Assembly: GCA_037176705.1 (NCBI GenBank)
Contig: CM073887.1
Location: forward strand, 87,988,348-88,052,347
Length of the DNA stretch: 64,000 nucleotides
Origin: Molossus alvarezi
Taxonomy: Eukaryota > Chordata > Mammalia > Chiroptera > Molossidae
Direction of reading: 5' to 3'
Shown here: in pieces, positions 1 to 10,838 of the stretch
Layout of the letters: each line of letters starts with the position of its first letter
Position numbering within the stretch: position 1 is the stretch's first letter
Made by a program: the position numbers and the translations under genes
The notes under the pieces: generated by a model
Databases searched by the model: none
What the model was told of the DNA's origin: nothing
The model's input: only the letters and a program-made list of their open reading frames with translations

Positions 1-414
1 TCCAGGAAAAGAGTTAAACAAAATGGAGATAAGCAACCTAACAGATGCAGAGTTCAAAACAGTGTTTATAAGGATGTTCATTGAATTTAGTGAGGGCTTC
101 AAGAGCTTAAAAAAGGACCAGTCAGAAATGAAGGATACACAGTCAGAAATGAAGGAGGCACTAACTGAAATAAAGAATAACTGACAGGGAATCAGTAGTA
201 GAGCAGGTAAAGTCAAGAAGCAAATTATCGATTTGGAATATAAGAAAACAAAACACACCCAATCGGAACAACAAAGAGAAAAAAGAATCCAAAAAAATGA
301 GGACAGTGTAAGAAGCCTCTGGGACAAACTGAGGTGTACCAACATTTGCATCAAGGGGCTGCCAGAAGAAGAGACAAGCAAGAAATGAAAACCTATTTGA
401 AAAAATAATGACTT

Positions 415-652
415 GCCCTGTCCGGTTTGGCTCAGCGGTTAGAGCGTCGGCCTGCGATCCAGAGAAACCTGGGTTCGGTTCCCACTAAGGGCACATACTT
501 CGGTTGTAGTTTGTCCCCGACCCTGGTTGGGTCGCCTGGGTGGCAACCACTCGATGTGTCCCTTTCACGTCAATGTTTCTCTCTCTCTCTCTCTCTCCCT
601 CCCACTCTATCTGAACAAAATTTCGAAAAATGTCCTCGGGTGAGGATAAAAA
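415..652 (+). mobile_element. Ves type A SINE in HAL1
   Basis: Complete SINE: tRNA-like head with A box (TGGCTCAGCGG) and B box (GGTTCGGTTCC), CT-rich body and tail with TCCTCGGGTGAGGA. It splits the HAL1 ORF1; the target AAAAATAATGAC is repeated on both sides. Confidence 0.9.
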
Positions 653-1284
653 GAAAAAAATAATAGTAATGACAGAAAACTTCCCTAACTTGGTGAAGGA
701 AACAGACATACAAGTCCAGGAAGCACAGACAGTCCCAAACAAGACAAACTCAAAGAGGTCCACACCAAGACACATCATCATCAAAATGCAAAAGGTTCAA
801 GACAGAGAGAGAATCTTAAAAGAAGCCAGAGAAAAGCAGTTAGTTACCTACAACGAAGCTCCCCTAAGACTGTGAGCCGATTTCTCAAAAGAAATTGCAG
901 GCCAGAAAGGAGTGACAAGAGATATTCAAAGTGATGAAAAGCAAGAACCTACAACCAAGATTACTCTATCCTGCAAAGCTGTCATTTAGAATTGATGGAC
1001 ATATAAAGAGTTTCCCAGACAAAAAAAATCTAAAGAGTTCGTTACCACAAAACCAGTATTATATGAAATGCTGAAGGATCTTCCTGAAGAAAAAGAAGGT
1101 GAAAAATATGAACAACAGAATAGTAATAAATACTTATTTATCAACAATTGAATCTACCAAAAGAAAAAAAAAGAATAAGCAGATAAAGACTCATAAATAC
1201 AGAGAATTTTTTCTTGGAGCCAGATGGCAGGGTGGCTGGCGGAAAGGGTAAAAAAGGGTGAAGGAATTAAGAAGTACAAATTGG

Positions 1285-1524
1285 TCCTGGTCAGCTTGCT
1301 CAGTGGTTAGAGCCTCGGCCTGTGAAACAGTGAGTCCGGGGTTTGGTTCCTGCTAAGGGCGCATACCTTGGTTGCAGTTTGTCCCCAGCCCCACTTGGGG
1401 TCGTGTGGGTGGCAACGATGTGTCTCTCTCACATCAGTGTTTCTCTCTCTTTCTCCCTCTCTCCCTCCCACTTTATCTGATAAATGCAAAAAAAAAAAAA
1501 TCCTCGGTGAGGATAAAAAAAAAA
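1285..1524 (+). mobile_element. Ves type A SINE in HAL1 3' tail
   Basis: Full-length copy with tail TCCTCGGTGAGGA. Target-site duplication AGTACAAATTGG / AGTATAAATTGG flanks it inside the HAL1 3' region. Confidence 0.88.
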
Positions 1525-2419
1525 GTATAAATTGGTTGTTAGACTGACAAACCTCAAAGGGAAGGGGTAGGTGGGCTGGGAAGAGATAAACCAAAAAACT
1601 TATATGCATAGCCAATGGACACAGACAATAGTGTGGGGAAGGCAGGAGGGTGGCAGGAGTGGGGAGGAGGGAGTCAATAGGGAAAAAAGGAGTGACATCT
1701 GTAATATATTCAACCATAAAGATGTTTAAAAAAAACAACAACAAAGAATTACTAAAGTGATTGTAATAGATGGAGTTTAAGAGAGAAATAGAAAATTCGA
1801 CAGCTGGAGATTTCAATATCTACCTTCAATAACAGATGGACTAGACAGAAAATCAGCAAGGATATAGGCTTGACCTGACATCTATAGAACACTCTGCCCA
1901 ACAATATGGACCATTCTCCAGGATAGACCATATGCAGGGCCATAAAACAAGTCTTAAGTTCAAAATAACTGAAGTCAGACAAAGTATGTTGTCTGAGCAC
2001 AATGAAACTAATGTAGAAATCAACAAAAAGAAATTTAAGAATTTCACAAATATTTAGAAAGTAAGCCTCGCACTTCTAAATAACCCATGGGTGAAGGAAA
2101 TGACAAGACAAATTAGAAAATACTTTGAAGTGAATGCAAATGAAAATACAACAAATGAAAATTTCAGAGGGCTTAGAAGGAAAATTTATAGCTATAAACG
2201 CCTATTAGTAGAGAAAAAAAAATGTTTCAAATCAATAACCTAAGCTTTCACCTTAAGAAGCTAGAAAAATAGCAAACTAAACCAAAACAAGCAGGAGGAT
2301 AGAAATAATAAAATTAGGATAGAAAACAATGAAATATAAGACAGACATCAGAGAAAATCAATTGAGACAAAAGCTGTTTCCTTGAAAAGATCAACAAAAC
2401 TGACAAACCTTAAGCTAGA

Positions 2420-2640
2420 ACAGGAATCAGCAAACCTTTTCTATAAAGAGCCAGACAGAAAATACTTTTGCCTTTAGAAGCTGTACGATCATTGTCTCAA
2501 TGACTCAACTCTGTTGTGGAGGCAGAATAATAGTCATAGATATAAATAAATTGGTGTGGTCATGTTTCAATAAAACTTTATTTACAAAAAGCAGATATAT
2601 TTGTCCCAAAAGCCATTACTTGCTGATGTTTGATGCATGC
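2420..2640 (+). mobile_element. hAT-type non-autonomous DNA transposon relic
   Basis: Sequence around CAATAAAACTTTATTTACAA and CAGCAAACCTTTTCTATAAA is typical of an old mammalian hAT/Charlie-group MITE. A second copy in the other orientation is at 39495-39685. Subfamily name not certain. Confidence 0.6.
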
Positions 2641-2933
2641 AGGCCAAAAATATCTACTAATGAAATCAGGACATAAATGAGCTCTTCTTCGGAGAATCCC
2701 TTACCTTTGCAGGGGGAGGGAAAACACAGATTACGAAAATCAGAAAAGCAAGAGGGGACATGAGACCTTCTAGAAATGAAAAGGATTATAAGTATATACT
2801 GTGAACAACTTTATTCCAATAAATTGAGACTAATTTTTATAAAGAAATAATTACCAAAATTGATTCAGGGAGAAAATCAGAATAGATCTTTAACAAGAAA
2901 TTGAACTAGCAATTTAAAATATTCTCATTTGGC

Positions 2934-3150
2934 CCCGGCTGGGAATATCAGTTGGTTAGAGCATTGTCCTGATATGCCAAGGTTGTGGATTCAATCTCCA
3001 GTCAGGGCAAATACAAGTAGCAACCAGTGAATTCATAAATAACTGGAACAACAAATCTATGTGTCTTTCTTTCTCCCTTCCCCTCCTCTTGTTCTCCCCC
3101 CACGTCTCCCCCTTTTTCTCTCTAAAAATCCATCAATAAAAAAATAGATA
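2934..3150 (+). mobile_element. Older tRNA-derived bat SINE (third variant)
   Basis: Head CTGGGAATATCAGTTGGTTA, B box GGATTCAATCTCC, then the diagnostic CAACCAGTGAATTCATAAAT body and a CT-rich, A-tailed end. A relative is at 46999-47165. More diverged than type A and B copies. Confidence 0.75.
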
Positions 3151-4335
3151 TTCTCACTTAAAAAAAAACAAAAAAAAAACCCTACACCCAGATGATGACT
3201 TTAGTCGTAAATTCTACCAAACATTTAGAGAAAACAAAACAAACAAACAAACAAACAAAAACGATCTTCCAAAGAATCTTGAGAGAAAGAGCAGGGAATA
3301 CTTTCCCCCAACTCATTCTATAAAGCCAGTATTACTCTGATATTAAAACTAGACAAAGACACCACAAAAAACTACAGACTAATATCCCTCACGAATACAG
3401 ACTACAAAATTCACAATAAAATATTAGTAAATCAAATCCAATAACATATAAAAAGTACTATATACCATGACCAAGTGGGATCCTCCCCTCTCTCCAGGAA
3501 TACAAAGGGCTGGTTTAACATCTAAAAATCAATCAATGTAATCTATCATATTAACAGTTTAAAGAAGAAAAAACACATAATCATTTCAGTAGACACCAGA
3601 AAATATTTGACAAAATCCCAAACCCATTAAATGATTTAAAGGGTAGAGGGACAAAAAAATCTCAAAAAATTAGGAAGAGAAGGGAATTTCCTCCACCCGA
3701 TAAAGGGCAGCTATAAGAATCCTATAGCTAATGTCATAGTTAATAATAAAAGACTCAATGTTTTCTCTCTAAGATAGGAGCAAGATAAGTATGTCCACTC
3801 TCAGAACTTCTATGCAACATTGTACACTGAGATTCTAGACTGGAAAAGAAGGTGTCAAACTGTCTATTTATTGATGACATGAATATGAGCTCGTATGTAA
3901 AAAAAAATTCTAAAAAAGAATCTACAAAGAAACTAGAAAAAATAACAAAAGAGTTCAGCAAGGTGTCAGGATACAAGCTCAATATACATAAATCAATTGT
4001 ACTTCTACCATTTAACAAAGAATAATTTGAAAGTAAAATTAAGAAAAGAATTCCATTCACATTTAAGCATTTGCAATTTTATTGATATAAATAATCTAGT
4101 GATAAACATCTATGAATACATACAGTACTATCTGTATTTCAGATTTCCATTTGAAATTCTACTCACTTTCCCGGTGACAGGTAAAAACACACAGTTTAAT
4201 ATTAGAGAAAGTGACTGATTCAGAAAACAATAATTGTATTACACAGCAAAGTGTGACCAAAATATAAAGCAATTCTGGGTTCTATTGATTAAGAGTTCAT
4301 TGTAAATAAATTCAAAAGCAGTGAAGGTCACTCAC

Positions 4336-4504
4336 CTGCACAGCGTGGGACAAATCTGACAGCAGACATTGACGGAGCTTCTCATCACTACCAATTCCTT
4401 GAAGAACAAAGTCAGGCACATAAGATGAACAGTAGCCACCTAACAAGGACCTCCCAAAATTGGCAATGTTGGGCTGAACAGCACTCACTTCAATTAACTT
4501 TGAC
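4336..4504 (-). CDS. FNIP1: FNIP1 exon 15, start of C-terminal domain
   Basis: Fifty-six codons after one split base (residues 979-1034): [40 protein letters not shown], then [16 protein letters not shown]. The acceptor is CTTCCAG and the donor GTGAGT. It opens the FNIP C-terminal domain, the DENN-related part that contacts FLCN. It ends in phase 0; the following exon would be below base 1 and is not in the window. Confidence 0.96.
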
Positions 4505-4600
4505 CTGGAAGAAAGGTCCCAAAAGAAGATATACCTAATTAATAAACATATTTTACCAATAAAAAGAATTTTGTACTCTACTAACTAGTCCATATTTAAA

Positions 4601-4818
4601 ATTTTTTTTTTATTTTTATCCTCACCCGAGGACATTTTTCCATTTTTTGTTCAGGTAGAGTGGGAGGGAGAGAGAGGAAGAGAGAGAGAAACATCGACGT
4701 GAAAGGGACACATCGAGTGGCTGCCACCTGCACGACCAACCAGGGCTGGGGACAAACTGCAACTGAGGTACGTGCCCTTAGCGGGAACCGAACCCAGGTC
4801 TCTCTGGACCGCAGGCCG
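4601..4818 (-). mobile_element. Ves type A SINE, sense to FNIP1, 5' truncated
   Basis: Minus-strand copy lacking the first bases of the head. Perfect 19-bp target-site duplication TAACTAGTCCATATTTAAA at 4582-4600 and 4819-4837 points to a fairly recent insertion, about 100 bp upstream (in transcript sense) of exon 15. Confidence 0.92.
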
Positions 4819-4871
4819 TAACTAGTCCATATTTAAAGTTCAATCACTCTCATATAAAAACTGGCTTAAGT

Positions 4872-5075
4872 CTGGCCAGTGTAGCTCAGTGGTTGAGCAT
4901 CGACGCAAGCACCAAGAGGTCACCAGTTCGATTCCCAATTAGGACACATGCCCAGCTTGTGGGTCTGATACCCAAAGGGGACATGGAGGCAGCCAATTGA
5001 TGTTCTCTCTCATCAATGTTTCTATCTCTCTCTCCCTCTCACTTCCTCTCTCTCTAAAATCAATTTTAAAAAAAA
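4872..5075 (+). mobile_element. Ves type B SINE
   Basis: Head with GTAGCTCAGTGGTTGAGCAT, B box, body with CTCTCATCAATGTTTCTATC and tail TCTCTAAAATCAATTTTAAA. Target duplication GGCTTAAGT on both sides. Confidence 0.9.
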
Positions 5076-5737
5076 GGCTTAAGTGTTTAGTCAGACCATA
5101 AAATACTCCTTTCCTATCCAGAAAAAAGGGTCTGATAAACAACTTTATAATGAGGTGAGCATAATCTTTCATAATAGATTTTTGAAATGCTGTCCCTTAT
5201 GAAAGATATTCTTAATACAATCAAATAATGAAAACCATCATCAAAAACAAAGTTAAATATCTCACAAATCCAAAGTTTGGTTTCTAACCTTTCTCAAGTG
5301 TGAATCTTCTTATTTTACACTTTACCCATAATATTATATACATTCTCTGTTTTTCTCTTAGTCTTGGCCAAATTTATTTATAACAGCCATTTATTATTTT
5401 CTCAGAAATTCTCTCTCCCTAGTTGCCAAGTTCAGTCTCGGTTCTTTTTTGGGGCACCATTATCCACTCCTAAATGGCTTGAAAACTCCTAAGAAGTAAG
5501 AAGTCTCCTACATACCAACATAACTTCTCTACTACCTTCACAAAGCCTTTCTGGGGTGCTGGTGGGGCTTAGCTTTAATCTTTGCTATGAGTAATAGGAC
5601 ATGATAATAAAAGATAATTTGTCCAGGACAATGATCTCCTTTCATATTAGGTACTACCAACCTTCAGAGACCAGTTAAATAAAAGAATGCTATGTATTTA
5701 TATAAGGACTGTTATAGATTGGAAACTTGCTACTTAC
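5076..5737. other. FNIP1: Intron 14 remainder, nothing recognised
   Basis: About 660 bp of A+T-rich intron between a SINE and the exon 14 donor. I see no coding exon, RNA gene or repeat I can name. Confidence 0.6.
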
Positions 5738-7151
5738 CCAGGAAAAGGTATTTCGTCTTCTTCTGCCCAATCTTCTTGCTCTCCTCCAAAATAACTGCTT
5801 ACTTGTCTAGTCATATCATGGCCTGTATCTTCACTTTCACTATCTCCAAGAGCACTATCTGAACTTTCATTTCTTGGAATGTCCCATTCAGTTCCTACAG
5901 CAATCTTTTTCTCTGAACTCTCTTTATCCCCATGGGGGACAAGAAGGGAGAGTGTATCTCTTTGGTCCTGCTGAGGACAGCAGGTCTTACATGAATCTTG
6001 AACGGTTTCTACACATTTACAAAGTTCATTGTTCTGTTTGCTATTTTTTATGCACAACGTTTTTGAAAATTCTAACATACAGCAGTGTTCTTTACTGTCT
6101 ATATTTGTTTTAACTGGAATATCATCAATAGTCCTGGTTTCAATCGAATCATCATTAAAATATTCATCAAATAAGCTCATGCTTTCTGGGTCTGAATGAT
6201 TCCAACAGGGAAGTTCACAGGGCTCTCCAGAAACCATATTCGGTACGTCAGACTCTCTAGATTGGTCCTTAGTTGTTTGTTTAGTTTCTTGATGCTCATC
6301 AAAAACCTCTCTTTCTTCCTTCAGTGGTTTGGTATGATGCCTGGTAATCTGATCCACCACAGATTGACTCCGGACTTCAGTATCTGAGTCAGGTGACATA
6401 GAATCCCCAATCAAGAAAGTAACCTTTGTCTGGGTTGCCTCACAAGAAAATGCAGCAGTCACAAGCTTATCTGGAGGTTTTTTCCCCACAACCATTCCTG
6501 TAGATCTCAGCACTTTGCTTGTGTGATTACCAGAATCCAGCAATTCCTCACTCTGCCATGTTTCTTCTGCTGGCTCTAAGCCTGACTTCAACAATGCACA
6601 TTTGTCAACTGGAGCAGATCCGGTGCAAACAACTGTCTCTAACTTGGTGTCAAGGCAAGTTCTTAATTTATCTCTGCACTGTTTAACATCAACAGCATTT
6701 TCCTCTTGGCAGTCAGGGGAAATCATTTGGCACTCATCTGCAATTCCTAGCAGCTCCTTAGAGCTGTTTTGAATATCTTCGCTCTCTTGTCTTGAAGCAT
6801 TCTCTGAATTTTGCCCAAGGAGTGGACGACTGCAATATTTACAGTTACAATTAGGAGTCCTTGTGTCTTCTGACTCTTTAAAGAGCAAACTGCTTTTGTT
6901 TCTATGCATTGTGATAAGCACATACTCAGATTCTTCTATTTCACCTTTCTCTAATGTAGTAGTTATTACTGTGCCTGGCATAACAATGGCTTCATCTTCT
7001 CCGTTTTCTAAAAGATGGGTTTCTTGAAGTTCAGAGCATCTTATAAAATAAGTAAGAAAATAAAGCAGCCTCTGGACCATGTCTTGTCGTTTGCCAACTA
7101 CCACAGTCCTTGCTAACCTTACAGGAGAGCCAATAGCACCGTACAAGTCCC
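5738..7151 (-). CDS. FNIP1: FNIP1 exon 14, large exon with reductive-stress degron
   Basis: An unbroken 470-codon exon (residues 508-977), joined at split Gly507 and Gly978; acceptor TTTCCATTGCAG, donor GTAAGT. It begins [20 protein letters not shown], finishing the middle domain, and then becomes a long disordered acidic region ending EEDEIPFPG. The codon at 6892-6894 (in HRNKS) corresponds to AMPK site Ser593. The degron follows at 6826-6852, reading N-C-N-C-K-Y-C-S-R: the CUL2-FEM1B ligase reads its reduced cysteines through zinc. Human has His in place of the final Arg (see findings). Compared with human (from memory) single residues are missing near SPDCQEE and ETVQDSC, both in the disordered part. 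No repeat has entered the exon. Confidence 0.97.
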
Positions 7152-7388
7152 CTGCAATGGAAAAATCAGTTAATGAACACATCCTTTACTCATGCAGCTA
7201 AGCAAGCTATTTTCAATTATTGGAAACCTACTCTTATTATATTAGGGTTCAGATTTTTATTCTTAGCTGTTTAACTGGTGAGTGACTGACTATTCAGAAG
7301 AATAGGATAAAATAAGTAGTCTAGATCAAAGAGAAAGGTGAATGCAGGGGTTTTCTACCTTCTTCCTTAAGAAGTTGGTATGGTTTTG

Positions 7389-7643
7389 TTTTTGTTTTTT
7401 TTATCCTCACCCGAGGACATTTTTCCATTTTTTGTTCAGGTAGAGTGGGAGGGAGAGAGAGAAACAGAGAGAGAGAGAGAAACATCGATGTGAAAGGAAC
7501 ACATCGAGTGGCTGCCACCCGCACAACCAGCCAGGGCCGGGGACAAACTGCAACTGACGTACGCGCCCTTAGCAGGAACCGAACCCGGGTCTCTCAGGAC
7601 CGCAGGCCGACGCTCTAACCGCTGAACCAAACCGGCCAGGGCT
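7389..7643 (-). mobile_element. Ves type A SINE, full length, sense to FNIP1
   Basis: Complete copy with head, CT/GA-rich body and tail. A 19-bp identical target-site duplication AGAAGTTGGTATGGTTTTG flanks it (7370-7388, 7644-7662). Only about 240 bp upstream of exon 14 in the transcript direction. Confidence 0.94.
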
Positions 7644-7662
7644 AGAAGTTGGTATGGTTTTG

Positions 7663-8329
7663 AAACCTCAAGCAGAGTCACTTGTAAAAGTCAGATTTAC
7701 CAAGAATATTCTCTGTGCCAGGAGCCAAGCAGAGTAGTGCACTCCATCTGGGTGGAGAAGTACTGCCTGAAATACTATGTGCAAAAAGATTCTGTAGCTG
7801 CATCCAATGCAAAGAAGAGAAAGCACAACATCTTCAGAAAGGAAGGACATGGTGGTGAATTGGAACAGAGCTGGAGCAGTCCCATCACACACTTAACCTT
7901 CTTTGATGTAAATTATAATACCAAACATTACCAAACATATTGTTACCCTAACCAAGACCCCATAGTGCCCATGGTTTTAATAGCCCATTTTCCCATCCAT
8001 TCCCTCAAGGGTTGGGTCCTCAGGACAGACTAGAAAAGGCAGGAAGAATGAGACTTATTCTAAGAGGAAAACAAAGGGCAACATGTTTAGCCATGTGGTT
8101 CATTTTCACTTTTGTATCCATACTAGATATGACCAGCCATTACCTTATAAAAGAGGCCATGGGTAACTAAGAGTTACCAATGTCATTCTGTATTCATGCT
8201 ATGCCTCAAATTAAACCAACAAAGGTGCCAAAACACTTTAAAATGGACAATACAGTCATTACTTTAAATTTAATTCAATTTTGCAAGTTGTCAGTATACA
8301 CACATTTAGAAACCTCTAATTAAACTTTA
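7663..8329. other. FNIP1: Intron 13 stretch, nothing recognised
   Basis: About 670 bp. A 98-codon open frame on the plus strand (7737-8033) shows no domain or family resemblance, and I treat it as chance. No repeat I can name. Confidence 0.5.
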
Positions 8330-8349
8330 TAAAAGCCTCACACTTTTTA

Positions 8350-8460
8350 TGGTTTTTGTTTTGTTTTGTTTTTGTGGTACGTGCCCTTAGCAGGAACCGA
8401 ACCCAGGACACTCTGGTCCGCAGGCCGACACTCAACTGCTGAGCCAAAGTGGCCAGGGTG
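8350..8460 (-). mobile_element. Head-only mini-Ves SINE
   Basis: Only the tRNA-like head (A box, B box, ending at GGGCACGTACC) followed by an (AAAAC)n tail; body and normal tail are absent. Target duplication TAAAAGCCTCACACTTTTTA / TAAAAGCCTCATACTTTTTA encloses it, so it arrived as a short unit. Confidence 0.85.
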
Positions 8461-8534
8461 TAAAAGCCTCATACTTTTTAAAGCACCAAATACATACAGG
8501 TCTCAAATAAAGGTATGCTACAAACAGCATTATG

Positions 8535-9085
8535 ATAAATTTTCTTGTTTGGTTAAGACACTGGCCCTAATATCATCATGCCACTGTTCAAAACTATTCC
8601 CAAGGTTCTCACTAATTACTAAATAAATTAAAACTGCTTTGACATGGCAAGTGAGTCTTTCATGAATAGTTCCACTTAACTTTTCCAGGTTACCTTCTTA
8701 TAGTTACCCTTTTACATCTTTATTCACCCTAAGTCCCATTAAAGTGGACTACTTAAACTGGACCCACTGAATATGCTCAGTACTTACAATACATAGACCC
8801 CTTTACTCATGTTATTTACGCGCACTTCCCTCTGTATTTTTACCAGTCCAAAACTTCCAACCCAATCCTCCTCCTTTGGGCAAAAGTTTCCCCGGTTGAA
8901 CTCCCAATGAACTTTTTATTTTTCTCTTAGTTCCTCTTTGAACTATCATTATTATCTACATATGCATTACCTATAGTATAATATTGTCAACTTCTTGAGG
9001 GTAAGGACTAGATATCATTCATTTTTATATCTTCCAGTGCCCTTTTCACAGAGCCTTAGATAATATCATGTACTCAATAGATAAC
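8535..9085 (+). mobile_element. L2 LINE 3' fragment
   Basis: Plus-strand text matches the L2 ORF2 end and 3' region (CAAAACTATTCCCAAGGTTC; CTTCTTGAGGGTAAGGACTA; GTACTCAATAGATAACTATG). Ancient and diverged. Confidence 0.65.
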
Positions 9086-9119
9086 TATGGAATTGAAAGT
9101 AGGTGTGAAATGTCAAAAA

Positions 9120-9560
9120 AAAAAATACTACCAAATTATGTGATTTGAAAAAAGGAAAGTTATTAACCATATAACAGAATAATACTCAGCATTAAAAAGG
9201 AACGACTATTAATAAATACAAAATAGGTGGAATCTCAAAATAATTACATTAAATGAAAGCATGAACTGCTATGATTTCATTTATTTAAAACTCTAGAAAA
9301 TACAAACTAATCTATAGTGACAGAAAGCGAACCAGTAGCTACCTGGGTATATGGGACAGTGAATAGGGAGAGTGGAGAAAAACAGGAGGAAGGGCATCAG
9401 ATAACTTTGGAAGTGATGGATATGTTCACTATCTTGATTTTGGTGATGGTTTCAGAGCCATATATATATATATTGACATATACATCAAAACTTACAAAAT
9501 TGTACACTTTAAATATGTGTTTGCTGTACATTAATACTCTGTAATTCAGTAGAAATAAAG
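9120..9560 (+). mobile_element. Old L1 (L1M-type) 3' end
   Basis: Contains the L1M 3' end signature: CTAGAAAATACAAACTAATC, TGACAGAAAGCGAACCAGTA, GTGATGGATATGTTCACTAT and AAATTGTACACTTTAAATAT. Followed by a purine-rich tract. Confidence 0.8.
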
Positions 9561-9655
9561 GAGAGAAGGGAGGGAGGGAAGGAAGAGAGAGAGAGGTTAG
9601 GATGGAGGAAGGGAGGAAGAAAGGAAAGAGAGAGGGAGGGAGGTTGGTTACATGA
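9561..9655 (+). repeat. Purine-rich (GGGA/GAAG)n low-complexity tract
   Basis: About 95 bases almost purely A and G, directly after the L1 3' end, with GAAGGGAGGGAGGGAAGGAA units. Probably an expanded retroposon tail. Confidence 0.85.
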
Positions 9656-9784
9656 TTTAATAAGCCAAACGACAATCTGCCTGGCAAGCTCACTCACCAG
9701 CACAACCTAAGGGAAATTTCTATCAGGTCATCAAGATGTTCTCATCATATTCCTCTCCCATTACCTAATAGCAATAGAGTAAGA

Positions 9785-9935
9785 GTAGGACTAACAGTAT
9801 CTATATTCACCAGACACTGTCCTAAGCACTTTACATGTATTATCTCATTTAATTTTCACAACTTTTTGAAATATGTACTATTATTCCCACTTTGCAAATT
9901 AAGAAACTGTGATTCAAATGTGAGTTGCCTGATTT
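9785..9935 (+). mobile_element. MIR SINE
   Basis: Core-SINE text CACTGTCCTAAGCACTTTAC and TTATCTCATTTAATTTTCAC followed by ATTAAGAAACTGTGATTCAA, as in mammalian MIR. Confidence 0.8.
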
Positions 9936-10257
9936 TACAGCCTGTGCCTTTATGCACCATGCATTCCTAATGAACTGTCTACTCTCAACTATCCCCTTTC
10001 TTCTGTTAATCATTTATTCACTGGGGCCTAGCACAAAGGGAAACATTTTCCAAAATTACTCAACAAACAAAAGTGGAACAACCCCATCCTCAATGACTGC
10101 TTTTCGTAAACCACATTTATTGTAGCTATCATGGGTGACCTTGCTGATTTATTCTTTCTAGGCAAAGGACCTAACTCAAAACCCTCTGAAGACCCCAAAG
10201 TTACTAGTGAACCATCATCCTGCTTCCCTTGCTCCAGATGCAGCTCTCTACCTATAA
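9936..10257. other. FNIP1: Intron 13 stretch, nothing recognised
   Basis: About 320 bp without a recognisable repeat or gene, ending at the 8-bp target duplication of the hAT element that follows. Confidence 0.5.
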
Positions 10258-10371
10258 CAGAGGTGGAGAATGTCTGGCCCTAAGCCTATAAGGCCTGAGA
10301 AATCAATACCAGCTAACATCACACACCTTGCCAAATTAGCCTGACCAAATAAATATAGTAGGTTAATTTTT

Positions 10372-10838
10372 TTTAAATGTTTTTATTGGTTTTTTAAGAG
10401 AGGAAGGGAGAAAGAGATAGAAACATCAATGTGAGCCTGGCTGGTGTGGTTCAGTGCACCCAAGCACTAAGAGGTCACCAAGAGTCGACCCATGCACCAA
10501 GAGGTCACCAGTTAAGATTCATAGTCAGGGCACATGCCAGGTTGTGGTCAAATCCCAGTAGGGGGCATGCAGGAGGCAGCCAATCGATGTTCTCTCTCAT
10601 TGATGTTTCTGTCTCTCTCTCCCTCTCCCTTCCTCTCTAAAATCAACAAAGAAAAAAAAATTAAAAAAAGGAAAAAGAAACATCAATGTGAGAGAGATAC
10701 ATCAATCAGCTGCCTCCTGCACGTCCCCTACTGGGGATCGAGTCCACAACCCAGGCATGTGCTCTGACTGGGAACTGAACTGGGATCTCTCAGTCCATGG
10801 GACAATGGTTCGATTCACTGAGCCACAACAGCGGGGCT
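10372..10838 (-). mobile_element. Ves type B SINE inside the hAT MITE
   Basis: Minus-strand SINE split by a second copy. Its target duplication AGTAGGTTAATTTTT / AGCAGGCTAATTTTT is MITE sequence, so the MITE was there first. Confidence 0.88.
10436..10676 (+). mobile_element. Ves type B SINE nested in a Ves
   Basis: Plus-strand copy inserted into the body of the surrounding SINE. The 16-bp duplication GAAACATCAATGTGAG is identical on both sides. The head contains a partly repeated GCACCAAGAGGTCACCA segment. Confidence 0.9.

Larger units (their letters stand above)
1..1740 (+). mobile_element. HAL1 (half-L1) retrotransposon, 3' two-thirds, decayed
   Basis: The segment begins inside an L1-type ORF1 (coiled-coil part, then the RNA-binding domain with ENFPNLVKETDIQVQEAQTV and PRHIIIKMQKVQDRERILK). 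It passes straight from the end of ORF1 (about 1110) to an L1-like 3' tail with CAATGGACACAGACAATAGT and AATAAA-poor A-tail, with no ORF2. That is the HAL1 layout. ORF1 is broken by stops, and Ves SINEs interrupt it at 415 and 1285. The 5' end is off the window. Confidence 0.8.
1765..4070 (+). mobile_element. Old L1 ORF2 fragment (endonuclease to reverse transcriptase part)
   Basis: Plus-strand sequence matches mammalian L1 ORF2: the end of the endonuclease domain near 1800-2050, then the reverse transcriptase region around 3180-4030 (phrases for [18 protein letters not shown] and QLSIYLLMT-like text with many stops). It is interrupted by a hAT relic (about 2420-2640) and a SINE (2934-3150). 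Too decayed to code. Confidence 0.75.

Noticed and set aside
415..490. Possible tRNA genes at the SINE heads (A and B boxes present)
   Set aside because: Heads are followed by SINE bodies and A-tails, are flanked by target duplications and do not fold into an intact cloverleaf by eye.
427..663. Open frames of 60-116 codons reading like MAQRLERRPAV...GSVPAKGTYF at 427, 17853, 36594, 43132, 45639, 49913, 52563 and others
   Set aside because: All are translations of Ves SINE heads and bodies; the same peptide recurs because the repeat does.
1307..1816. 169-codon minus-strand frame
   Set aside because: It spans a Ves SINE and the HAL1 3' tail in antisense; composition is that of the CT/GA-rich repeat.
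7737..8033. 98-codon plus-strand frame in intron 13
   Set aside because: No recognisable domain, no splice or promoter context, single frame by chance; kept as unclassified intron.
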